Assembly: GCA_028565635.1 (NCBI GenBank)
Contig: JAOXYB010108603.1
Coordinates: forward strand, 1 to 14,269
From: Phoronis ovalis
Taxonomy: Eukaryota > Phoronida > Phoronidae
DNA: 14,269 bases
Direction of reading: 5' to 3'
In this document: piece by piece, positions 9,801 to 14,269 of the stretch
Layout of the letters: each line of letters starts with the position of its first letter
Position numbering within the stretch: position 1 is the stretch's first letter
Made by a program: the position numbers and the translations under genes
The notes under the pieces: model-generated
Told to the model about the DNA's origin: nothing
Database searches by the model: none
What the model saw: the letters and a program-made list of their open reading frames with translations, nothing else

Positions 9801-10521
9801 CCATAGAGTCAGTGATAAAATTTGGTCAGCTATATTATCTAGCAGGACAAACCATACGCGTGGTCACCACGTTGTAAAAACACAATATTTTCCCTTGTCA
9901 GCTACAAAAATATATTACGGAACATATTGGATTTCTTAATATATTTAATATCCCGGTCACAAGGAACCGGACCTGGAAGCTGAACCAATATAGTAATTAT
10001 TAAACCTTCTTTAAAACTTATTACCTGTTAGAATAGTGGACACAAGTGTTGGTGCTACTGTCGTTGGTGGAGGTGGTGTCATCAGTGTTGTCGGTGCCAT
10101 GGTAGCTGTAATTAACTTAGAGGTATTTCAATTTTATATCGTCTATTTCATTTTAAAACTAATTTGGTAATTCATAATAATAATAATAAAGTATAAACAC
10201 CGTTTTAACTTAAAAGTTATAATAACATTCATACCTTGTCCGCTGCCATCTTGATCCTCAGAGGCCAAACTGGCTGAAAGACAAATAAGAGAATTTGGTA
10301 ACTCAATTTTGGTGCTTGATAGTCCTTTCTGGAAGAACATGTACTAAGAACAGACTCGTACTTTTATAAGAAATATTATGTGCACGTTTGAAAATCTTAT
10401 CTTACAGAAATTAGTATAATGTGCAGTTGTCTATACATGACTGCATTAACTCTACAGTAACAAAAGGCATACCTCCATTTGTTCCTGCAAGGAACAGTAA
10501 CACGATTACACCCTTGAACAT
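745..10521 (-). CDS. Secreted multi-MAM-domain protein with Thr-rich linkers (gene 1, 19 exons, 3' end open)
   Basis: Spliced gene on the minus strand. Exons in transcript order: 10521-10473, 10273-10235, 10105-10025, 9411-9277, 8960-8820, 8587-8466, 8220-7740, 7452-7297, 6924-6790, 6660-6536, 6216-6039, 5675-5511, 4076-3915, 3592-3468, 3131-3032, 2669-2505, 2042-1881, 1513-1389, 844-745. All junctions are GT..AG and all phases join, giving 915 codons plus one base. Layout: signal peptide (1-17), linker (18-56), MAM1 (about 57-216), Thr-rich linker (217-349), MAM2 (350-514), Thr-rich linker (515-547), MAM3 (548-731), MAM4 (732-915). Each MAM domain shows the family's four cysteines, the Trp after Cys2, Cys-x-x-x-W-Y near the centre and the IDD or VDD motif before the last Cys. 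No transmembrane segment is seen. The likely role is extracellular adhesion or matrix assembly, inferred from the family. Databases would probably name it MAM and LDL-receptor class A-like or zonadhesin-like, but no LDL-A module is visible here. Confidence 0.88.
845..1388 (-). other. Intron between exons 18 and 19
   Basis: 544 bases, AT-rich. Part of it (about 1345-1370, around CATGGTTTAGAGTTT) matches the equivalent MAM3 intron near 3402-3420, as expected from the tandem duplication. A plus-strand open frame spanning the intron and exon 18 is a shadow. Confidence 0.7.
1389..1513 (-). CDS. Gene 1 exon 18: MAM4, third segment
   Basis: Residues 841-882: GVLAVEYMTNNG, GEQGNKWVNVSIPLP, EPFK. Length 125, phase 1 to 0. 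An open frame on the opposite strand over this exon is a shadow. Confidence 0.92.
1881..2042 (-). CDS. Gene 1 exon 17: MAM4, central segment
   Basis: Residues 787-840: [35 protein letters not shown] (Cys828). Length 162, phase 1-1; about 84% identical in protein to exon 13 by hand count. Confidence 0.93.
2505..2669 (-). CDS. Gene 1 exon 16: MAM4, first segment
   Basis: Residues 732-786: [43 protein letters not shown]. Cys740 and Cys750 are Cys1 and Cys2. Length 165, phase 1-1, near-duplicate of exon 12; it keeps the family D-F-D-W where exon 12 has V-F-D-W. Confidence 0.93.
3032..3131 (-). CDS. Gene 1 exon 15: MAM3, last segment
   Basis: Residues 699-731: LLISATIKD, GDIAVDDLKLNTNCT (Cys724), ending VADLKG. 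There is no Thr-rich linker, so MAM3 runs straight into MAM4. Length 100, phase 0 to 1. If the following intron were retained, the protein would stop about nine codons later. Confidence 0.92.
3468..3592 (-). CDS. Gene 1 exon 14: MAM3, third segment
   Basis: Residues 657-698: GVLAVEYVTNKG, GEQGNKWINVSIPLP, DPFK. Contains the conserved G-x-Q-G-N-x-W motif and an N-V-S sequon. Length 125, phase 1 to 0. Confidence 0.92.
3915..4076 (-). CDS. Gene 1 exon 13: MAM3, central segment
   Basis: Residues 603-656: GHYMYIESS, GDYATLISPEINPPTD, CFDMWYHMYG (Cys644). Length 162, phase 1-1. Compared with its 13-base shorter-loop relative in MAM2 it carries a longer loop (around TDYLGVTMKNQAV). Confidence 0.93.
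4463..4785. repeat. Degenerate ~140-base tandem repeat, about 2.3 copies
   Basis: Units start near 4463, 4603 and 4743. Each opens with AAATC(T/A)G, then a TTTC-(T/C)-AG-TAT/ATAA block; the first two also share ATATGTTT, ACATGG, a TTTTG block and AAGAT. A stretch just before the first unit (4418-4462) resembles the end of a unit. Strong divergence indicates age. It is intronic and absent at full length from the equivalent MAM4 intron. Confidence 0.55.
4852..4920 (+). repeat. Left terminal inverted repeat of the MITE-like element
   Basis: Pairs with the reverse complement of 5210-5274. Shared blocks include CCAGTCTGA, AATCCATC, CCGTACCTTCTC, ACTAACGTCTGG and CTTAACCA. Confidence 0.75.
5210..5274 (-). 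repeat. Right terminal inverted repeat of the MITE-like element
   Basis: On the minus strand it begins CCAGTCTGAAATCCATC and continues through CCGTACCTTCTC and ACTAACGTCTGG to CTTAACCATAGTC, matching the left end with scattered substitutions. Confidence 0.75.
5308..5400 (-). pseudogene. Decayed copy of the exon 12 donor region inside the intron
   Basis: About 90 bases just inside the intron after exon 12 resemble the real intron start and exon end (5440-5520): TTGTTGTTG-TACTTT, TGCTTTTGGATTG, CATTTTCAAAA, then ACAATGTTACCATATGCATTTC against ACAATATTACCAAATGAATTTC. On the minus strand this keeps a GTAAC donor-like site at about 5384-5380, but the coding part beyond is too degraded to read. 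Confidence 0.4.
5511..5675 (-). CDS. Gene 1 exon 12: MAM3, first segment
   Basis: Residues 548-602: FSFTKPDCDFE ... [17 protein letters not shown], and GPSVDHTLGNSFG. Cys556 and Cys566 are MAM Cys1 and Cys2. Length 165, phase 1-1. About 91% identical in DNA (14 differences by hand count) to exon 16. The second AG of the AG|AG acceptor would give an immediate stop, so the first is used. Confidence 0.93.
6039..6216 (-). CDS. Gene 1 exon 11: MAM2 end plus Thr-rich linker
   Basis: Residues 489-547. SDVAIDDLKLINNC (Cys514) closes MAM2; then comes a linker dominated by Thr with VPTTTTT-type units and ending TTTPIS. Reading on would reach a stop within about a dozen codons, but a strong GTGAGT donor at 6038 joins in phase 1 to the MAM3 exon. 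A perfect 24-base duplication lies inside the linker. Confidence 0.9.
6071..6118 (-). repeat. Perfect 24-base tandem duplication in the second Thr linker
   Basis: The 24-base unit gttgtagtagtgggtactgt plus agta occurs twice without mismatch (6071-6094 and 6095-6118). It encodes eight residues, VPTTTTT-type, twice. Perfect identity suggests recent slippage and possible length polymorphism. Confidence 0.85.
6536..6660 (-). CDS. Gene 1 exon 10: MAM2, third segment
   Basis: Residues 447-488: GRLEVDF ... SGNQGNQWHRIFIPLP ... TFQ. It carries the MAM G-N-Q-G-N-x-W motif. Phase 1 to 0, 125 bases, the same length as in MAM3, MAM4 and the gene 2 domain. Of two overlapping AGs (GCAG|GCAG|G) only the upstream one keeps the frame. 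Confidence 0.92.
6790..6924 (-). CDS. Gene 1 exon 9: MAM2, central segment
   Basis: Residues 402-446: GHYMYIEATSPR, FISPEI and [10 protein letters not shown] (Cys434). A canonical MAM core, shorter than the MAM3/4 equivalents (135 against 162 bases) because the loop before the cysteine is shorter. Phase 1-1. Confidence 0.92.
7297..7452 (-). CDS. Gene 1 exon 8: MAM2, first segment
   Basis: Residues 350-401: PFSFNNPSCNFENGTCGWV, then GDDFDWRM, and GPNGDHTIG at the end. Cys358 and Cys365 are the first two MAM cysteines and F-D-W is conserved. Phase 1-1, 156 bases; the acceptor follows TTCATTACAG. Confidence 0.9.
7740..8220 (-). CDS. Gene 1 exon 7: MAM1 end plus long mucin-like Thr-rich linker
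   Basis: Residues 190-349. The first 27 residues finish MAM1 (LSIDDVAIRSNC, fourth Cys at 216). The remaining ~133 residues are Thr-dominated with Pro, Ser and Val, as in O-glycosylated mucin spacers. Within them a unit of 49 and then 46 codons is repeated in tandem (TPEPTT... and TPEATT..., each ending near TSKPT). The frame stays open past the donor (GGTC|GTAAGT), but phase matching to the next exon requires the splice at 7740. At 481 bases it is the longest exon here. Confidence 0.88.
7765..8049 (-). repeat. Tandem repeat in the Thr-rich linker (49 + 46 codons)
   Basis: Unit 1 spans 8049-7903 and unit 2 spans 7902-7765, both in frame. They share the order TPE(P/A)TTV, TT(D/G)AIT, (V/M)P(S/T)T, SST, VPT, VIT and SKPT. 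A third start (TPKP) follows at 7764. Repeat-driven growth is a common way for mucin linkers to change length. Confidence 0.8.
8466..8587 (-). CDS. Gene 1 exon 6: MAM1, third segment
   Basis: Residues 149-189, starting ELAVEV and ending NEPFE, equivalent to the G-x-L-x-V ... P-F-K segments of the other domains. It lacks their G-N-Q-G-N-x-W motif and has TFVWSEARVPI instead. Phase 1 to 0, 122 bases. Confidence 0.85.
8820..8960 (-). CDS. Gene 1 exon 5: MAM1, central segment
   Basis: Residues 102-148. Third MAM cysteine at 131 in the context VCVDFWYNV, matching the C-x-x-F-W-Y core. The usual Y-M-Y-I-E strand is replaced by DMRVEL. The donor is G|GTGAG; phase 1-1, 141 bases. Confidence 0.87.
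9277..9411 (-). CDS. Gene 1 exon 4: MAM1, first segment
   Basis: Residues 57-101. It has the MAM opening pattern C-x-F-E-(3)-C-x-W (Cys61, Cys68, Trp70) and DHTLNLRTG near the end. It lacks the D-D/N-F-D-W and GP motifs of the other domains, so this is the most divergent MAM in the window. Phase 1-1, 135 bases. Confidence 0.87.
9412..10024 (-). other. Intron between exons 3 and 4
   Basis: 613 bases without a recognisable exon. It includes a near-perfect 11-base inverted repeat, GAATACCCATG at 9729-9739 and CGTGGGTATTC at 9769-9779, separated by about 29 bases. Short open frames on both strands carry no recognisable domain. Confidence 0.6.
10025..10105 (-). CDS. Gene 1 exon 3: Thr/Pro linker
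   Basis: An 81-base symmetrical phase 1-1 exon encoding 27 residues rich in Thr and Pro (for example APTTLMTPPPPTTVAPT), followed by STILT. The acceptor follows TTAATTACAG; the donor GT is at 10024-10023. Composition suggests an O-glycosylated spacer between signal peptide and MAM1. Confidence 0.8.
10235..10273 (-). CDS. Gene 1 exon 2: short acidic/Ser linker
   Basis: A 39-base symmetrical phase 1-1 exon encoding about 13 residues (ASLASEDQDGSGQ), just after the signal peptide. The acceptor AG is at 10275-10274 and the donor GT at 10234-10233. It could be skipped without shifting frame. Signal peptidase probably cuts at or just before it. Confidence 0.75.
10473..10521 (-). CDS. Gene 1 exon 1: start codon and signal peptide
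   Basis: Encodes MFKGVIVLLFLAGTNG: a short basic N-terminus, a hydrophobic core (VIVLLFLAG) and a small-residue cleavage region, typical of a secretory signal peptide. The ATG at 10521 has G at -3. An in-frame TAA lies 12 codons upstream (10557-10555), so the frame does not extend further 5'. The donor GT is at 10472-10471 and the exon ends in phase 1. Confidence 0.88.
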
Positions 10522-10599
10522 ATCCACAATCTGCTTCGACTCGTCTAGAATTGCTTAGTAATTGAGTATCACCGTAACCCGATCACGAGAGATAACTGT

Positions 10600-10611
10600 T
10601 AATTTTTAAAT
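10600..10611 (-). promoter_or_regulatory. Possible TATA-like element of gene 1
   Basis: The minus strand reads CATTTAAAAATT about 80 bases upstream of the gene 1 ATG. With initiation ~30 bases downstream the 5' UTR would be about 50 bases. AT-rich DNA gives such matches by chance, so this is weak. Confidence 0.2.
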
Positions 10612-10947
10612 GCAACGTATGCAGAAATATGTGGCAGCGCCTTTCCACTATCGCGTTTAAATTATCTCGTGGGAATGGCAGTCTGTTTATTGTAGATGTT
10701 TTCGCAACGTGTCTATAATCATGCGTTAATACCAGATAGAGCCCAGTGCTCAGATCAAGGTGACTGGCTTTCAGATATAATTCCCTGTTTTGCCTCCGCT
10801 ATATGCGACGTAGAAACGCCACAGAAAGTATAACTGTTTCAATTCATTGTGATCTTCCATCAATTCAATGACCGGAATCATCAATTATTGTCAATATCAT
10901 CATTAGGATTGTCAGTATGAGAGGTATTTTGGTAAAATATGGCTGGT

Positions 10948-10977
10948 AATCATAATCACTATCATCATCACCATCAT
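10948..10977. repeat. Imperfect ATC/TCA simple repeat
   Basis: About 30 bases composed of AATC, ATC and ACC triplet-like steps (aatcataatcactatcatc and following). A degenerate microsatellite in the intergenic region with no apparent function. Confidence 0.6.
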
Positions 10978-12037
10978 ACTTTAAATCGCCCTTTTTATAA
11001 CATGAAATAATATGTTTCCATGTATACAGCATTGGGCATTTTATTCCAAGAGGATAAATGCCCGAAAAACATCCCGCGATAATCACCTTTGGTGGATAGC
11101 TAAAACTAGGCTATATTTGGGACATTAATTCACAGAGGACATTAATAGCATTTACTTTTATCCCCAAGACATCAATTCCCTTGACACCAGTATCCACGCC
11201 AGTTAACCATTCTGCGTACCAACTGTTTCTTACCGATTGACATTGTACATTGTTTGAATATTTGACCTTGCCTCAGCTTGGACTAATTAAACTAACAAGA
11301 GTCAAAAAGACAGTTAAACCTGTTACTTTTGTTTGGAAATTTTAGTACGGCAATTCAGGTAATCTAGAAACAAGGTGTAAGATAAGTGACATTCAAGATG
11401 ACAATATTTATGCTACACACTGAAAACCAGATATGCAGATACATGATGTCGGTTTAAAGTACTTGATACTTTGATTGACCTCACGACTGTCATTTTATTT
11501 ATAAACTGATAACTTATCAAATATCTTTCTCAACTATGGCATTAAAGAATATTAATTTTATCATATTCACATGTACTTGAATTTTTAAGTATTGACAAAT
11601 TACAGTTTGCAGTCCTTAATTTGTTACTGTTTAGTCAAATGTATATAACTCACGATCAGTTGATCTTATCACTACCTGTCCCCGGGGACCTGGTCTGTCC
11701 AAGCAGTATCTTATGCGATATGTCAGTCTTAGCAGTTTTAGATTCAGTGGCAGTGGCAAGATGCTCAACTCCTAGCAATAATTATCTAAGGTGAGAATTG
11801 ACTGTTATTGCTGAAATTAATTATTAGGAAGGGTAATTAAACAGAACCAGAGCTATATGTTTCATAGACTTTTGTTAGCGTCCAACGGCCCCGTAACGCC
11901 ATAGAGATGCTACAGTAGCTTATTAACCATATAACAATATCATGTTCAGTTTTAGATTTGAATGTTTCTCATTATTATTGTAACTATGTGAAATGTATAG
12001 GTTTTATAAAAAATAACAAAATTGGGTAATGTTGTAA

Positions 12038-12043
12038 TTTATT
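12038..12043 (-). terminator. AATAAA polyadenylation signal of gene 2
   Basis: On the minus strand AATAAA lies about 58 bases after the TAA stop of gene 2. The position fits a short 3' UTR. The cleavage site cannot be placed from sequence alone. Confidence 0.6.
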
Positions 12044-12100
12044 ATATATTTTGTTGCACGGATACAGTGTTATGTCAAATTGTTGCTGTAAAACTGCATC

Positions 12101-12273
12101 TTAGTTGTCAGTGAGCCCGTTTATTCCTGGAATAGAAAGGACACCTTTCAGGCTCTCGGCAATTTGAAGAATATTCGACTTATGTCCAGTGAGAGTACCC
12201 AATTCCTTCTGCAGTGCACTGATTCTCTCCTGCAGCTGTTTCAATTGAGACATAGTTTCTGGTTTACTCAATG
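12101..12273 (-). CDS. Gene 2 last exon: coiled-coil tail and stop
   Basis: Residues 229-285, beginning [18 protein letters not shown] and ending [11 protein letters not shown] then TAA (12103-12101). Leu239, Leu242, Ile246, Leu249, Leu253 and Leu256 fill heptad a/d positions; Ile263, Ala267, Leu270 and Leu274 could continue the pattern with one break at Lys260. The acceptor (TTTAAATTGCAG) is in phase 1 with the previous exon. No hydrophobic segment for membrane or GPI anchoring is present. Confidence 0.87.
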
Positions 12274-14269
12274 CTGCAATTTAAAGAAATTAGCGTTTTA
12301 TTCAATCATTTTACTCCCATATTAAATACTATAGAGATATACAGTTAGTGTAGCTTCCACATAAAAGTACTTGTGCATCGTGAGGATTTTGTCATATATA
12401 TAACGTGCTGACGTTAATTTGGGCTTCAGCTCTTTATTGACAGATAAAGTCTTCTGCTGGCTATTCTATATACTTCCTGTTTTTATACAGGTATATACAA
12501 ATTACCAATCAATTACAGTCTATAAATAAAGGTTTATCTGACTTTAAAAATTAAGAAACAAATTATGGAAAAGAAATTATAAAGTACATGTATTATGCTA
12601 TCATATTAACAGGAAAAAACTTAACCTATCAATTATTTTAAATTTTGATGTTGTAATTTTTATTGAATGTATGCTTGGTTTGCATGTGTGTAGGGGAACA
12701 TCCATGCATGAGAAGGCTCCATTAAAAACAGTGTTATACATTAGAATGTGCTGTTAATATATAACATTATTTACCTTGTGCAATTTTAGCTGCCGTGCAA
12801 TTAGTATCCAAAGTAAGGTCGTCAATAGCAATGTCACCTTCAAAGTTATAACCACGAACGCCACTGATCAGCAACTAAAATGTAAAATTTTCAGTAAAGT
12901 TTCAACCTTTACATTTAAAGTGAATCCGCAGTTAGTAGTGGAGCGTCTGCAAATCAGCATTGACGAGGAAAATTGCACTAATTCATGTACAACTGGACTA
13001 GGTGTCACTGTCAGTTGTTGTGCCATAGTAAAACATCACAATGTAGAGATAATTTACCTTAAATGGTTGATCTAACATTGGAAGAGGAATCGAAACATTT
13101 CTCCATCTACTGCCTTGGTTACCAGACATCATAAAAATCTTCTTACTGGTGTTGGCCACCAAATATTCCACAGTAAGATTGCCTTAAACAAGTTAACTCA
13201 TAAGTCATAGTAGTATTGTTTCCTATATTTTACCTCTTAACTAAAGTGCTACATTGGCACCAGACAACAACCATGTTTTATCAGACCAATTATCGCGACA
13301 TGAGCAGTTTCGGAGCAAAAGTAAACATTTTACTTCAGAAGCATTGAACATGCATTTATCGTGTACAATACAATTAGTCGATACCCTGAAGAGATCATTA
13401 ATTTCTAAATAACATACCTATTCCTCCACCATACATATGGTACCACATTTCGAAACAAATGGATTGGTTTTTCATAACATTACCAGCTTTGTCCTTTGGT
13501 GGTAATAGTTCTGGAGATAACAATGCAGCATAATCCCCTTGTACCTGTGGCTTTGATGCTTCTATATATACGTAATGTCCTGTAAAAACAGTAAATCATG
13601 CACTTTCAAGTAAATGTTCTCTATGTAGTGTTTGAGCGTAATTCAGTCTATAATTGTTTCTTTTTTTAAATTCAATAGAGACACGATTGCAATCGATTTT
13701 TTTTCTAATTACCGTAGTAACTCCCCAAAGTGTGATCAACATTTGGTCCAGTATTTGAGCTCCCAGTGCTGCCAGTATTACGTGTCCAGTCAAAATCATT
13801 AGATCCGTGGTGTTCCCAGCCACAGAGAGGTTTCCTACTGTCTTCGAAACTACAGTTTGGACTCATAAACGAAAATGCTAAAGACAAATATAAGATCTAA
13901 TTTTAAGATGTATTCATTCTCGAAGTAATTTAAAATATGTTAAATTTGTCCACTAATTACCATATTTCATGCGGGTTAATTGTTCCACATCAGATCGTAT
14001 CTAAGATTCGCGTTGTTTCTATAAAAAAATAGTATGTTCAGCTATCTGTAGGTTCATTGAACGCGTATATGCGATACTTATCTCAGAATTAATCAAATTT
14101 ATCTTTTTAGCAATATATCATTGAGGAGCAACTTACGTGCAGTTGTAGGTTTAGCTGTAGTCGTAGTTGGTGGAGTGGTGGTTGGTTCCGGCGTCGTAGT
14201 ATATTTCATATTGCAGGAAGAATTCAATTTAAGATCGTCAATGGCAATATCGCTCCTGTAGCTGTTACC
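12101..14269 (-). CDS. MAM-domain protein with C-terminal coiled coil (gene 2, 5' end beyond window)
   Basis: Exons in transcript order: 14269-14137 (partial), 13877-13713, 13579-13418, 13182-13058, 12874-12775, 12273-12101. Splice sites are GT..AG with compatible phases; the in-window part encodes 285 residues and ends in TAA. Layout: end of a MAM domain (1-19), Thr/Pro linker (about 20-44), a complete MAM domain (45-228, cysteines 53, 63, 141 and 221) and a 57-residue tail (229-285). The tail has leucine/isoleucine at 239, 242, 246, 249, 253 and 256, perfect 3-4 heptad spacing for a coiled coil. No membrane anchor follows the MAM domain, so the product is inferred to be secreted and multimeric. 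It is a close paralogue of gene 1, whose MAM3/4 it matches in exon lengths and loop structure. Confidence 0.88.
12274..12774 (-). other. Intron between the last two exons of gene 2
   Basis: 501 AT-rich bases separating the MAM domain from the coiled-coil exon. Nothing else recognisable. The remaining introns of both genes of 300 to 370 bases (1514-1880, 2670-3031, 3132-3467, 3593-3914, 5676-6038, 6217-6535, 6925-7296, 8961-9276) are likewise without a supported feature apart from the duplication noted. Confidence 0.6.
12775..12874 (-). CDS. Gene 2 MAM, last segment
   Basis: [27 protein letters not shown] (in two parts: LLISGVRGY and [15 protein letters not shown]) then AAKIAQ. The fourth cysteine is residue 221. 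Length 100, phase 0 to 1, as in gene 1 exons 15 and 19. Confidence 0.91.
13058..13182 (-). CDS. Gene 2 MAM, third segment
   Basis: [37 protein letters not shown]. Length 125, phase 1 to 0. It contains N-L-T, N-T-S and N-V-S sequons. Confidence 0.91.
13418..13579 (-). CDS. Gene 2 MAM, central segment
   Basis: [42 protein letters not shown]. Third cysteine at residue 141. Length 162, phase 1-1, with the same long loop before the cysteine as MAM3 and MAM4. Confidence 0.92.
13713..13877 (-). CDS. Gene 2 MAM, first segment
   Basis: [41 protein letters not shown]. Length 165, phase 1-1, as in gene 1 exons 12 and 16, with which it shares PLCGWEHHG. The acceptor follows TTTGTCTTTAG. Confidence 0.92.
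14137..14269 (-). CDS. Gene 2 partial exon: MAM end plus Thr/Pro linker
   Basis: Cut by the window edge. It begins [19 protein letters not shown], the last strand of a MAM domain ending at the fourth cysteine, followed by a Thr/Pro linker ([21 protein letters not shown]). The donor GCAC|GTAAGT at 14136 leaves phase 1. The layout matches gene 1 exons 7 and 11, implying at least two MAM domains in gene 2. Confidence 0.88.

Larger units (their letters stand above)
10522..12037. other. Intergenic region between genes 2 and 1
   Basis: About 1.5 kb between the poly(A) signal of gene 2 and the start codon of gene 1. It should hold the gene 1 promoter. No MAM-like exon, tRNA or long coding frame was found on either strand. 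It contains a small ATC/TCA-rich stretch (10948-10977), a 12-base GC-rich palindrome at 11678-11689 and a TATATAA at 11642-11648 on the plus strand. A short open frame over the ATC-rich stretch is explained by low-complexity composition. Confidence 0.7.

Noticed and set aside
1-14269. tRNA, rRNA, CRISPR array, phage or defence system
   Set aside because: No matching structures, repeats or protein motifs; the content is intron-rich animal gene sequence throughout.

Overview
The window is genomic DNA from a multicellular animal, most likely a marine invertebrate; the species cannot be fixed from sequence alone. It is AT-rich. All recognisable coding sequence is in short exons (39 to 481 bases) with GT..AG introns of about 150 to 1430 bases, and it encodes secreted MAM-domain modules (named after meprin, A5/neuropilin and receptor protein phosphatase mu) joined by Thr/Pro-rich, mucin-like linkers. 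No operons, ribosome binding sites, CRISPR arrays, rRNA or tRNA genes were seen.

Two paralogous genes lie head to tail, both on the minus strand. The right-hand gene (14269 to 12101) enters from beyond the right edge. The window holds the end of one MAM domain, a Thr/Pro linker, one complete four-exon MAM domain and a last exon encoding a heptad-repeat coiled coil, followed by a stop codon and an AATAAA signal. About 1.5 kb of intergenic DNA follows, with no convincing gene.

The left-hand gene starts at 10521 with a signal-peptide exon and runs leftward through 19 exons to 745. It encodes, in order: signal peptide, two short linker exons, MAM1 (divergent), a long Thr-rich linker with an internal repeat, MAM2, a short Thr-rich linker, and MAM3 and MAM4 back to back. 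The spliced exons give 915 codons plus one base. The last exon ends in an open phase-1 donor, so the 3' end lies either in the unexplained first 744 bases or beyond the left edge.

Intron positions and phases are the same in all the MAM domains: 1-1, 1-1, 1-0, 0-1 for the four exons. Three domains (MAM3, MAM4 and the right-hand gene's) have identical exon lengths of 165, 162, 125 and 100 bases. MAM3 and MAM4 are a recent tandem duplication that includes introns. The MAM3 copy later gained about 1 kb in one intron: a degenerate ~140-base tandem repeat and a MITE-like element with ~65-base inverted ends.

Both proteins look like extracellular adhesion or matrix glycoproteins. MAM domains mediate protein-protein adhesion in known families, Thr-rich linkers are normally O-glycosylated spacers, and the coiled coil would multimerise the right-hand product. 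No phage, defence or biosynthetic system is present.
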